A stretch of 64,000 nt of DNA from Betaproteobacteria bacterium. GTDB lineage: Bacteria > Pseudomonadota > Gammaproteobacteria > Burkholderiales > Usitatibacteraceae. Shown here piece after piece: positions 35,478-44,960 of this stretch (positions are counted from its first letter, which is position 1; each line of letters starts with the position of its first letter). Under the pieces are notes generated by a model. That model worked only from the letters and a program-made list of their open reading frames with translations. It was not told the DNA's origin and ran no database searches. A program made the position numbers and the translations under genes. The stretch is taken from the NCBI GenBank assembly GCA_016711875.1, contig JADJSD010000003.1, positions 868,001-932,000 on the forward strand, written 5' to 3'.

Positions 35478-38408
35478 CTAGGCGCGCTCGATCTGGCACA
35501 GGGTGGTTTTCGTCTCCTGCATCATCGTGACGGAGTCGTAGCCGTAGGTCGTGGCCGTGTTCACGGACTCGCCGCGCACGATCGGCGCCGCGCCGTCCGG
35601 GTACTTCTCGAGCAGGTCCTTGCCCTGCCACCAGCCCGCGAAGTGGAACGGGATCCACGAGACGCCCTCGCCCACCCGCTGGGTGACCAGCGCGCGGACC
35701 TTGATGCGGGCACCGGTCGGGGAGCTCACCCAGACGTAGTCCCAGTACTTGATGCCCCGGGCCTCGGCGTCCTTCGGGTTGATTTCCACGAAGTTGTCCT
35801 GCTGCAGTTCGGCGAGCCAGGGGTTGGAGCGCGTCTCCTCGCCCCCTCCTTCGTATTCGACCAGGCGGCCGGAAGTGAGCACGATGGGGTACTTCTCGTG
35901 CACCTTGTCCGTGATCGCCTTCTGCTGCGCGGTCTTGTAGAGCGTCGGCAGGCGCCAGAAGGCCTTCTTGTCCTCGTGAGTCGGATACTTGGCAACCAGG
36001 TCCGGGCGGTTCGAGTAGATCGGCTCGCGATGCTGCGGGATCGGGTCCGGGAAGTTCCACACGACGGCACGCGCCTTGGCGTTGCCGAACGGGTGGCAGC
36101 CGTGGTTCTTCATCACGACGCGCTGGATGCCGCCGGAAAGGTCGGTCTTCCAGTTCTTGCCCTCGGCTTCCTTCGCCTCTTCCTCGGTGAGTTCGCTCCA
36201 CCAGCCGAGCTTCTTCAGCAGGACGTGGTCGAACTCCGGGTAGCCGGTGGTGATGTCGGCGCCCATCGAGTGCGAGCCGTCCTCCGCGAGCAGGCTCACG
36301 CCCTCACGGGCGATGCCGAAGTTCGCGCGGAAGTTGCCGCCGCCGTCCATGACGTGCTTCGAGTTGTCGTAGAGGTTGGGCGAGCCGGGGTGCTTGAGCT
36401 GCGCATTGCCGTAGCACGGCCAGGGCAGGCCGAAGAAGTCGCCGTTCATGTCGTAGCCGGTCTCCTTGTCCACGACCGACTTCGTGCAGCGAAGCGTCTT
36501 GGCGTCGAAGGCGTCCATGTTGCGCATGTGGGCCTTCAGGCGCTCGGGGGACTGGCCCGTCATGCCGATCGTCCACAGGCCGCGATTGAACTCGCGCGTG
36601 ATGTCCTCGATCACCGGTTCGTCCCAGCCCTGCTTGTCCTTCACGAGCTTGATGTTCTTCACGAACTCCTTCTCGAAGCCGAACTTCTTCGCGAAGGCGT
36701 ACATGATCGTGTGATCGGGCTTCGACTCGAAGAGCGGCTCGACGACCTTCTCGCGCCACTGGATCGAGCGGTTGGATGCCGTGCACGAGCCCGAGGTCTC
36801 GAACTGCGTGGCGGCCGGCAGGAGGTAGACGCCGTCCTTCCGGTCCGGCATCACGGCCGAGGCGGAGGGGTACGGATCGACGATCAGCATGAGGTCGACC
36901 TTCTCCATCGCGACCTTCATGTCGAGGCCGCGGGTCTGCGAGTTGGGCGCGTGGCCCCAGTAGACGATCGCGCGCAGGTTGCTGTCCTGGTCGATGAGCT
37001 CGTTCTTCTCCGTCACGCCGTCGATCCAGCGCGAGAGCGTCATGCCGGGCTTTTCCATCATGGCCTGCGAGACGAAGCGCGACTTCATCCAGTCGTACTC
37101 GACGCCCCAGACTCGGCACCAGTGCTTCCAGGAGCCGGCGACGAGGCCGTAGTAGCCCGGCAGCGAATCCGGGTTCGGGCCCACGTCCGTCGCGCCCTGC
37201 ACGTTGTCGTGGCCGCGGTAGATGTTCGTGCCGCCGCCGGACCGGCCGACGTTGCCGAGCGCGAGCTGCAGGATGCAGGAGGCGCGCACCATCGCGTTGC
37301 CGATCGAGTGCTGCGTCTGGCCCATGCACCACACGACGGTCGACGGGCGATTCTTCGCCATCGTCTCGGCCGCCTTGTAGACCTCGGCCTCGGGAACGCC
37401 GCAGGCCTCGAAGACCTTGTCCGGCGTCCACTTCTTCATGATGTCCTCGCGCACCTTCTCCATGCCGAAGACGCGGTCGTTGATGTACTTCTGGTCTTCC
37501 CAGCCGTTCTTGAAGATGTGGTACAGCATCCCGAAGAGCATCGGGATGTCGCCGCCGGAGCGCATGCGGATGAACTGGTCCGCCTTCGACGCGGTGCGCG
37601 TGTAACGCGGGTCGACCACGATCATCTTGGCGCCCGTCTCCTTGGCGTGCAGCGCGTGCAGCATCGAGACCGGGTGCGCCTCGGCGGCGTTGGAGCCGAT
37701 GAAGAAGATCGCCTTGGAGTTCTGAAGGTCGTTGTAGGAGTTCGTCATCGCGCCGTAGCCCCACGTGTTCGCGACGCCCGCGACGGTGGTGGAGTGGCAG
37801 ATGCGGGCCTGGTGGTCCATGTTGTTCGTGCCGAACATGGACACGAACTTGCGGTACATGTAGGCCTGCTCGTTGCTGAACTTCGACGAGCCGATCCAGA
37901 AGACCGAATCCGGGCCCGACTCCTTGCGCAGCGCGAGCAGCTTGTCGCCGATCTCGTTGATCGCCTGCTCCCAGCTGATCTTGCGGTACTTGCCGTCGAC
38001 GAGCTTCATCGGGGTCTTGAGACGGTGCGAATGCTCCGTCATCCCGTGCTCGCGCACGGACGCGCCCTTGGCGCAGTGGGCGCCCAGGTTGAGCGGGGAG
38101 TCGAACACCGGCTCCTGGCGAACCCACACGCCGTCCTGGACGTACGCGTCGACCGCGCAGCCCACGGAGCAGTGCGTGCAGACGGTGCGCTTCCTCTCCA
38201 TCTTGCCGGTGCCCGCGGCGGTGGCGGCGGTCGCCTCGCCCACGAAGCCGAGCGGCAGCTGGCTCGCGAACGCGGCGGCGCCGGCCGTGAGGCCGCTGCC
38301 CTTGAGGAACGTGCGGCGGTCGACGGTCTTGGCCGACAGCGCGGACATGGCGCGGGCGAGCGGGTTGGCGCGCTCGGCCCTGCCTTCGGTCTTGCGAGTG
38401 AGCATCAT
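35478..38408 (-). CDS. fdhA: formate dehydrogenase catalytic subunit (Mo/W-bis-MGD, cysteine type)
   Basis: A 976-residue molybdopterin oxidoreductase that oxidises formate to CO2 in the periplasm. A long twin-arginine signal has Arg31-Arg32 in DRRTFLKGSG. The [4Fe-4S] cluster is bound by Cys77, Cys80, Cys84 and a fourth Cys in AHCAKG. The Mo ligand is Cys204 in ARICHSTTVAG, so no selenocysteine is used (E. coli FdnG has U here), and the next His is conserved. The C-terminal molydopterin-dinucleotide binding domain includes YPIVLTSGRLVEY and GDYVWVSSP-like segments. Neighbouring genes supply the other subunits, a chaperone and cofactor synthesis. Confidence 0.95.
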   Translation of the reverse strand: MMLTRKTEGRAERANPLARAMSALSAKTVDRRTFLKGSGLTAGAAAFASQLPLGFVGEATAATAAGTGKMERKRTVCTHCSVGCAVDAYVQDGVWVRQEPVFDSPLNLGAHCAKGASVREHGMTEHSHRLKTPMKLVDGKYRKISWEQAINEIGDKLLALRKESGPDSVFWIGSSKFSNEQAYMYRKFVSMFGTNNMDHQARICHSTTVAGVANTWGYGAMTNSYNDLQNSKAIFFIGSNAAEAHPVSMLHALHAKETGAKMIVVDPRYTRTASKADQFIRMRSGGDIPMLFGMLYHIFKNGWEDQKYINDRVFGMEKVREDIMKKWTPDKVFEACGVPEAEVYKAAETMAKNRPSTVVWCMGQTQHSIGNAMVRASCILQLALGNVGRSGGGTNIYRGHDNVQGATDVGPNPDSLPGYYGLVAGSWKHWCRVWGVEYDWMKSRFVSQAMMEKPGMTLSRWIDGVTEKNELIDQDSNLRAIVYWGHAPNSQTRGLDMKVAMEKVDLMLIVDPYPSASAVMPDRKDGVYLLPAATQFETSGSCTASNRSIQWREKVVEPLFESKPDHTIMYAFAKKFGFEKEFVKNIKLVKDKQGWDEPVIEDITREFNRGLWTIGMTGQSPERLKAHMRNMDAFDAKTLRCTKSVVDKETGYDMNGDFFGLPWPCYGNAQLKHPGSPNLYDNSKHVMDGGGNFRANFGIAREGVSLLAEDGSHSMGADITTGYPEFDHVLLKKLGWWSELTEEEAKEAEGKNWKTDLSGGIQRVVMKNHGCHPFGNAKARAVVWNFPDPIPQHREPIYSNRPDLVAKYPTHEDKKAFWRLPTLYKTAQQKAITDKVHEKYPIVLTSGRLVEYEGGGEETRSNPWLAELQQDNFVEINPKDAEARGIKYWDYVWVSSPTGARIKVRALVTQRVGEGVSWIPFHFAGWWQGKDLLEKYPDGAAPIVRGESVNTATTYGYDSVTMMQETKTTLCQIERA

Positions 38409-38419
38409 GGTCGGCCTCC

Positions 38420-38614
38420 TCAGACCTGGGTGGTCTTGTAGTACTTCAGGATGTGCTCGGAGACGTGGTAGCCGTTCGGCTTGTCCACGGACGGGGCTTC
38501 GGCGGCGCCCGGGGCTGCCTGGCGGCCCGCGACGAGCGCCGCGGCGGCGCCTGCGCCTCCGAGGCTCGCGGCCAGCAGGAAATTGCGGCGGGTGTTCGGC
38601 TTCTTCGATTTCAT
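38420..38614 (-). CDS. small TAT-signal protein of formate dehydrogenase operons
   Basis: A 64-residue protein with a twin-arginine signal (TRRNFLLAASLGGAGAAAALVAG) and a short conserved tail (NGYHVSEHILKYYKTTQV). It matches the 'formate dehydrogenase region TAT target' group, which always lies just before the catalytic subunit gene. It is exported folded or in a complex and may help assembly or export of FdhA. There is an 11-bp gap to fdhA. Confidence 0.85.
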   Translation of the reverse strand: MKSKKPNTRRNFLLAASLGGAGAAAALVAGRQAAPGAAEAPSVDKPNGYHVSEHILKYYKTTQV

Positions 38615-38650
38615 GTCACGCCTCCTTGTCGATGCGAGGTAACTCCAGGT

Positions 38651-39286
38651 TCACCCCAGGTTGAACGACTGCTGTTCGATCTTCATGTACGCCGCGGCGA
38701 AGGCCGCGGCACGACGGTAATAGTTGGCGTCGGCGGTCGACTCGATCGCCGAGAGGAACCGGAAGACGCCCGGCGCCAGGTTGTTCTCGAAGAAGCGCTT
38801 CTGCTCCTCGATCGGCGCGGGATCGCGAACCGGCGTGCCCCCGGTGAGGACCCGCATCGCCTCGAAGAGGAGCGCGAAGTGATCCTCGGGCTGCGGGTTT
38901 CCCTCGCGGGGCTCGAGGCCGAGCGCGGCCAGGTCGCGCCGGATCCTGACGCGCGGGTGATCGACGGCCGAAGCCCCGGCATGGAAGCCCAGGTAGATCG
39001 ACACGAGCGATGGCCCCATGCCCACGAACAGCTTCTCGTATTCCTCGGCGGCGGCCTCCGCGTCGAACGCGGCGGACGCAGCCACCAGGGCCGCCCACGC
39101 GCGGGCCAGGCCCGGATCCACGCCATCGCCCTCGAGAAGCGGCGCGATCGCGAGCGTCCGGAGCAGCTTCGCGTCGGGCGCGGCGGAAAAGAGCCGCGCG
39201 AGCAAGGCGTAGAAATCGGCGCGGCCCGACTCTTCCGGCGCGAGCGGGCGGCGGACGGTGACCGGGGCGGTGGCGACGGTTTCCAC
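38651..39286 (-). CDS. TorD/DmsD-family molybdoenzyme chaperone
   Basis: A 211-residue, mostly helical protein of the TorD family. It has the start RADFYALLARLFSAAPDAKLL, the central EEYEKLFVGMGP...SIYLGFH (the Y-x-x-LF-x-G core) and the late PEDHFALLFEAM segment. These proteins bind the twin-arginine signal of their molybdoenzyme and hold it until the cofactor is inserted; FdhA is the obvious client. Translation starts at GTG (39286), sharing its first base with the upstream TAG stop (TAGTG), so the two genes are coupled. Confidence 0.85.
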   Translation of the reverse strand: METVATAPVTVRRPLAPEESGRADFYALLARLFSAAPDAKLLRTLAIAPLLEGDGVDPGLARAWAALVAASAAFDAEAAAEEYEKLFVGMGPSLVSIYLGFHAGASAVDHPRVRIRRDLAALGLEPREGNPQPEDHFALLFEAMRVLTGGTPVRDPAPIEEQKRFFENNLAPGVFRFLSAIESTADANYYRRAAAFAAAYMKIEQQSFNLG

Positions 39287-41040
39287 TAGAGCTTGAGCAC
39301 CGAGACTTCGTTCTTGTTGGACATCATGTCCACCACGCGGCAGTCCGCGCACAGCTGCAGGCGCCGCAGGGCATCGCCGCCGGCGAACATCGAGTGGCCC
39401 GCGAGACGCCCCATCATCGTGTCGACCATCCGTTTCGTGCCGAAGGGCTTGCCGCACGACAGGCAGTGGAAGGGCTGGGTCTCGTTGAGCACGCGCACCT
39501 GGCGGGCCGCCGGCCCGACGACGAGGCGCGCCGCGAGGGAGATGGCCTCTTCGGGGCAGGTGTTCTCGCACAGGCCGCACTGGACGCAGTTCCTCTCGAG
39601 AAAGCGCAAGGCGGGCGTCTCGCCGCCATCCATCAGGGCGGACTCGGGACAGGCTCCCGCGCAGGCGAGGCAGAGCGTGCACTTCTTGACGTCGACCACG
39701 ACCTGCCCGAATGGCGAACCGGCGGGCAGCGCGATCTCGGCCGGCCGGACAGGCGCGTGTCGCGCGAGGTGATCCACCGCGAATTCGACGGCAGTGCGCT
39801 TGTCGGCGGAAAGCGCGAACGATGCGGGCACCGACACGCCTTGCGCGGGATCGAGCCCGACGAGTTCGCCGGGGGTCGACACGACGAGGAAATGCCGCCC
39901 CGCGTAGCCGAACGCCTGAACGATCGTCTCGGCGAGGGCGAACTGCTCGCGCAGCGACTCGCGGTATTCGGGCGCCTCGGAACCGGCGGCGAGCACCGCC
40001 ACGCGGTTCGCGCCGAGGGCGAACGCCCCCAGGAGCAGGTCGATGCCGGACGAAGCGACGTGCCAGGCCTCGAGGGGTATCACGTTGTCCGGCAATCCCG
40101 TACCGCCGGCGACGAGCTCCTCGAGCGCCTCGCGCCCGTCGGTGCCGTTGTGCAGCAGGAAGCAAGGATCCGTTCCGCCGGCCTCGCGATAGGCGGCGAG
40201 CATCGCCCTCACTTGCACGCCGCGATCGGGCAGCCGGGGAAACACGTAGCTCATCGCGCCCGAAGGGCAGACGGAAGCGCAGGCTCCGCAGCCCATGCAC
40301 AGGTGGGGATCGACCACGACCTTGTCGCCCACGGAGGAGATGGCCTCGGTGGAACACACGTCGATGCAGCGGTTGCATCCCTCGATCCCGGAACGCGAAT
40401 GGGCGCACAGGTTCTCTCGGTAATCGAAGAAGCGGGGCTTCTCGAAATCGCCCACGCACTCGGGCGCTTCGGCAAGCGCGAGCGCGAGCGAATCCTCGTC
40501 GGTCACGCGCCAGTAGCCCTGCGGCGGGGTGTGGTGGCCGAAGAGCGGCGGGTCGGAAAAATCGACCACGAGGTCGAACTCCGTCCGGGCGGCCGCGGGC
40601 AGCGCCCGATCGTGGCCGCGGATCACCGCAAGCGACTCGAGCTGGGCAACGAAGCGGCCGAGATAGCCCTCGAGGCGCGCGACCTTCGCGCCCCAGATGG
40701 GGAAGTCGGCCTCGAGGCTCGCACCGCCGAGCAAGGCCGCCTGCGCGGAGGGGCGCGACGTGAGCAGGAGCGTCACCGGAAGCGCCGCCGCGAGGCGTTC
40801 GGCGCAAGCGAGCGCACGTTCGTCGCCGCCGATGACCAACAGGTTTCCGCTTGAAACGTACGAGACCGAGGCCAGCGGTTCATTCGCGGGCAGCATCGAC
40901 ACGGCGAGGGCGGCCCGCTTGGGGGCGCAGGAACGCGGATCGGAAGACCAACCCTGCGTTTCCGCCATCGAGGGAACGAGCGACCCCTGCCCCGAACGGG
41001 ACAAGTCACCGATGGCGGACACGTCGTTTCCAAACGTCAT
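39286..41040 (-). CDS. multi-cluster 4Fe-4S protein of the formate dehydrogenase operon
   Basis: A 584-residue soluble iron-sulfur protein. One pair of ferredoxin motifs is at about 221-262 (GCNRCIDVCSTEA and CMGCGACASVCPSGA). A second pair is at about 453-495 (CTLCLACAGACPES and CVQCGLCENTCPEEA). A zinc-ribbon-like region is at about 530-570 (CLSCGKPFG and CADC). The N-terminal half has a Rossmann-like segment (NLLVIGGDERALACAERL). Proteins of this layout are conserved beside DUF3305/DUF3306 in betaproteobacterial fdh operons. It may deliver electrons to or from the soluble side of FDH or help maturation; the role is not established. Confidence 0.82.
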   Translation of the reverse strand: MTFGNDVSAIGDLSRSGQGSLVPSMAETQGWSSDPRSCAPKRAALAVSMLPANEPLASVSYVSSGNLLVIGGDERALACAERLAAALPVTLLLTSRPSAQAALLGGASLEADFPIWGAKVARLEGYLGRFVAQLESLAVIRGHDRALPAAARTEFDLVVDFSDPPLFGHHTPPQGYWRVTDEDSLALALAEAPECVGDFEKPRFFDYRENLCAHSRSGIEGCNRCIDVCSTEAISSVGDKVVVDPHLCMGCGACASVCPSGAMSYVFPRLPDRGVQVRAMLAAYREAGGTDPCFLLHNGTDGREALEELVAGGTGLPDNVIPLEAWHVASSGIDLLLGAFALGANRVAVLAAGSEAPEYRESLREQFALAETIVQAFGYAGRHFLVVSTPGELVGLDPAQGVSVPASFALSADKRTAVEFAVDHLARHAPVRPAEIALPAGSPFGQVVVDVKKCTLCLACAGACPESALMDGGETPALRFLERNCVQCGLCENTCPEEAISLAARLVVGPAARQVRVLNETQPFHCLSCGKPFGTKRMVDTMMGRLAGHSMFAGGDALRRLQLCADCRVVDMMSNKNEVSVLKL

Positions 41041-41143
41041 CTGAGCGATGGCCTCACGAACGGGGGGTGATCCGCCGTCGTCTCCCTAGAGAACTTGCGG
41101 AGGGTGCGCGCCGTTGCCGACGGTCACGTTTTCCCTCTCTGGC

Positions 41144-41164
41144 TGATGCACGCAGTGTACATCA
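41144..41164. promoter_or_regulatory. imperfect palindrome upstream of the 4Fe-4S protein gene
   Basis: Within the 157-bp gap between the DUF3306 gene and the polyferredoxin gene, TGATG.CAC and GTGTACATCA face each other around GCA, with a two-base asymmetry. The gap is long for an operon that is otherwise tightly packed, so an internal promoter with a regulator site is plausible. The site matches no consensus I can name with confidence. Confidence 0.25.
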
Positions 41165-41197
41165 CTTCTAAGGACGGAAATATGCACCGGGCGCCCC

Positions 41198-41818
41198 TCA
41201 ATCCCCCATTTTTCGTGCGGGAATCGCGGGGGTGGCACATCCTGACGGTTCCGGGAACGGCTCGACTTGACCTTCGTCAGCGTCCTGCCCGATTCCCGCT
41301 TGCGCGATCTGCGGGGATTCGGTCGGCGCGGCTTCGTGACCCTCCGGGACCGAGTCGCCTGACCCGGGGCCGGCCGTCGCCTGTCGCTCCGCCGATTCCC
41401 GGGCCTCGCGCTCCGCCTTCTGCCGCCCCGGGACGTCCCCCAGGCCGGACAGGGCGGCGATTTTCCCGAGCCATTCGGGCGGCAAGGGATCGGGAAGCGA
41501 GTAGTCGTCGATGTAGGTGTCCAGCCGGTCCATCACGTTGAACCGCGGGTCGCTGAAAAGCTTCTTGAGCGCCTCGCGACGAACGCCGGGGTCGACCTTT
41601 GAATCCATGAAAGGGGTGAAATCCGACTCCGGCGTCAATGACTCGACCGGCGGAAGGGGTTCGGGTGGCGGCGCATCGGCCTCGGCGAGCGTACCCCCGG
41701 CGGCGGTTGCCGGAACCGGCTTCGCGACCGGGGGCACCTCCTCGACCGGTGCGCCGGAACGGATCGCGCGCTTTCGCCGCGACCAACGGGACAGGAAATC
41801 CTCGTCGGAGCCGGACAT
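41198..41818 (-). CDS. DUF3306 protein of the formate dehydrogenase operon
   Basis: A 206-residue acidic, Pro/Glu-rich soluble protein. The N-terminal SDEDFLSRWSRRKRA is the DUF3306 signature, and the central DPGVRREALKKLFSDPRFNVMDRLDTYIDDYS is the conserved core. The C-terminal third is low complexity. The function is unknown, but the gene is a constant companion of DUF3305 and fdh. The ATG at 41818 starts 2 bp after the DUF3305 stop. Confidence 0.85.
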   Translation of the reverse strand: MSGSDEDFLSRWSRRKRAIRSGAPVEEVPPVAKPVPATAAGGTLAEADAPPPEPLPPVESLTPESDFTPFMDSKVDPGVRREALKKLFSDPRFNVMDRLDTYIDDYSLPDPLPPEWLGKIAALSGLGDVPGRQKAEREARESAERQATAGPGSGDSVPEGHEAAPTESPQIAQAGIGQDADEGQVEPFPEPSGCATPAIPARKMGD

Positions 41819-41820
41819 GG

Positions 41821-42303
41821 CTAGCCCCGCTCGCGCAGGCGGCCTTCCTTGCCCTCGAAGGACTTGGGTCGTTGGCGCTTCTTCGCCTCCGGGCGGTAGT
41901 TGGATTCGACCCATTCGCCGAGCCACTGCGCCGTCTCGGAATCGACCGGCGCGCGCTCGACGCGCTCGCCACCATCCATCCAGCGGGCCGCTTCGTTGTA
42001 GGAGAGCGTCACCTGGAAGGCGTAAGCCTCACCCGTGGCCTCGTCGAAGCGAAGGGACACGAAAAGGCTCGGCTCCTCGGTCGTCATGTTGAGGTAATAG
42101 CCTTCGGCCTCGTCACGGTGGATGATCGCCTGGAAGCCCGGAAACACCTTGTGGTAAATCCCGTCGCGGTCGACGAGCACCCGCGGCTCGCCGCCCACAT
42201 CCTCGATCACGGCCGCGACCCGCCACTCCTGGGAGGCCCAGCGGCCCTCCACGTTCAGGCGCTCGAGCACGACCGCAAACGGCTTGAATGGCTTGTCTGT
42301 CAT
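41821..42303 (-). CDS. DUF3305 protein of the formate dehydrogenase operon
   Basis: A 160-residue soluble protein with the DUF3305 pattern: FKPFAVVLERLNVEGRWASQEWRVAAV at the start, then YYLNMTTEEPSLFVSLR and VTLSYNEAARWMDGGERVE. The last 30 residues are basic. The function is unknown; it is probably a maturation factor for formate dehydrogenase, given strict co-occurrence. It is the first gene of the minus-strand fdh operon and is divergent from moaA across a 108-bp gap that should hold both promoters. Confidence 0.87.
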   Translation of the reverse strand: MTDKPFKPFAVVLERLNVEGRWASQEWRVAAVIEDVGGEPRVLVDRDGIYHKVFPGFQAIIHRDEAEGYYLNMTTEEPSLFVSLRFDEATGEAYAFQVTLSYNEAARWMDGGERVERAPVDSETAQWLGEWVESNYRPEAKKRQRPKSFEGKEGRLRERG

Positions 42304-42411
42304 CGCGTCACTATAGCCGAGCGCCACCCCCACGGTGCGAAGGGGGATTGGCCCCCGCCTGCATGCTATCCTCGCCGGCCGAGCCCAGCCGTCACGCCTC
42401 GTCCGCAACCG

Positions 42412-43497
<1,086 letters not shown>

Positions 43498-43507
43498 ACA
43501 GCGCGCC

Positions 43508-44335
43508 ATGGCCCATCGCCCGCTCCTGACCCAGGCCGCGCGCCCGGCGACCTACACGGTCGACGCCATGGACGAGAAGGGCGAAACGGTCCCCACACCC
43601 ATCGCCGGCGAGCATCCGCTCACGCTTTACGTCGACAAGCGCGAGGTGCTCACGATGATGACGCTCGGCGCCGCCCCGGAGGCGCTCGCACTCGGGTTCC
43701 TGCGCAACCAGCGCCTCGTCTCGTCGATCGAGGACATCGTCTCCGTGCAGGTCGACTGGGAAGTCAATGCCGTCGCCGTCACGACGCGCTCGGGTCTCGC
43801 CGACCTCGAAGCGAAGACCGCCCGGCGCACGGCGACGACCGGCTGCGGCCAGGGCACGGTGTTCGGCGATCTCATGGAGGACCTCGAGTCGATCCGCCTG
43901 CCGGACGAGGCCCGGCTCGCCGAATCGACGCTGCTCGCGCTGCTCAACAACGTCCGCCTGCACGAGTCCATCTACAAGCAGGCCGGCGCCGTGCACGGCT
44001 GCGCGCTCGCGAGGGGCCCGGAGATCCTCACCTTCGTCGAGGACGTGGGCCGGCACAATGCCGTCGACGCGATCGCCGGCTGGATGTGGCTCGAGGGCGT
44101 GGACGGCGGCGACAAGATCTTCTACACGACCGGCCGACTCACCTCCGAGATGGTGATCAAGGCCGCGCAGATGGGCATCCCCTTCCTCGTCTCGCGCTCG
44201 GGCCTCACGCAGATGGGATACGAGATCGCGCGACAGGTGGGCATCACCCTGATCGGACGCGCGGTGAACCGGCACTACCTCGTCTTCACCGGGGCGGGGC
44301 GCTTCGTGCGCGACGGCACGCCTGCCCGTGGCTGA
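43508..44335 (+). CDS. fdhD: FdhD, sulfur carrier for formate dehydrogenase maturation
   Basis: A 275-residue FdhD/NarQ protein. It transfers sulfur from a cysteine desulfurase to the Mo-bis-MGD of formate dehydrogenase before insertion. The central TTGCGQGTVFGD contains one conserved Cys (the E. coli protein has a CxxC pair here). The later AGAVHGCALA, FVEDVGRHNAVDAIAG and FYTTGRLTSEMV segments are family hallmarks. It lies 10 bp after moaA, and its end overlaps mobA. It pairs functionally with fdhA on the other strand. Confidence 0.94.
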   Translation: MAHRPLLTQAARPATYTVDAMDEKGETVPTPIAGEHPLTLYVDKREVLTMMTLGAAPEALALGFLRNQRLVSSIEDIVSVQVDWEVNAVAVTTRSGLADLEAKTARRTATTGCGQGTVFGDLMEDLESIRLPDEARLAESTLLALLNNVRLHESIYKQAGAVHGCALARGPEILTFVEDVGRHNAVDAIAGWMWLEGVDGGDKIFYTTGRLTSEMVIKAAQMGIPFLVSRSGLTQMGYEIARQVGITLIGRAVNRHYLVFTGAGRFVRDGTPARG

Positions 44336-44921
44336 ACCGGTCCACATCACGGGCCTCGTCCTTGCCGGCGGCCAGGGAAGCCGGATGGGCGGCGTGGACA
44401 AGGGCCTCGCCCTCTTCCGGGGCCGCGCGATGGTCGCCCACGTCATCGAGCGGTTCGCCCCGCAGGTGGACGACCTGCTCGTGAACGCGAACCGCAATCC
44501 CGGGGACTACGGGCGCTTCGGGCATCCGGTGATCGCGGACGAGATCCCGGGGTTCGCGGGGCCACTCGCGGGGTTCGAGCGGGGCCTGGCCCACGCGCGC
44601 GGCACCCTCGTGGCAACCGTGCCGTGCGACTCCCCCTTCCTGCCGCTCGATCTCGTGGCCCGCCTGCGGGCGGCCCTCGACCGCGAGAACGCGCAGGTGG
44701 CCTTCGCGCGCACCGGCGGCCAGTCGCACCCGGTGTTCTGTCTCATGCGTCGCGACGTGCATGGCTCGATTCGCGACTTCCTCGCCTCCGGCCAGCGAAA
44801 GATCGACAAGTGGACCGCCAACCTCGCCCTCGTGGAAGTACCTTTCGACGACGAGGCGGCGGGATTCGCCAACATCAACACGCGCGAGGAGCTCTCCGGC
44901 CTCGAGCCCCCCGGGCGGTAG
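44328..44921 (+). CDS. mobA: molybdenum cofactor guanylyltransferase MobA
   Basis: A 197-residue nucleotidyltransferase that attaches GMP to molybdopterin to make the MGD form used by FdhA. It has the signature LVLAGGQGSRMGGVDKGLALFRG near the start, then PVIADEIPGFAGPLAG and the metal-binding TVPCDSPFLP. Translation starts at GTG (44328) overlapping the fdhD stop by eight bases, so the pair is coupled. Confidence 0.94.
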   Translation: MAEPVHITGLVLAGGQGSRMGGVDKGLALFRGRAMVAHVIERFAPQVDDLLVNANRNPGDYGRFGHPVIADEIPGFAGPLAGFERGLAHARGTLVATVPCDSPFLPLDLVARLRAALDRENAQVAFARTGGQSHPVFCLMRRDVHGSIRDFLASGQRKIDKWTANLALVEVPFDDEAAGFANINTREELSGLEPPGR

Positions 44922-44960
44922 AATTCGCCCCCTTAGCGCCCCCATCGATCGAACGCCCCC

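Noticed and set aside
37797..37799. Selenocysteine in FdhA
   Set aside because: The catalytic codon is TGC (Cys204 in ARICHSTTVAG), not TGA, and no SECIS-like need arises.
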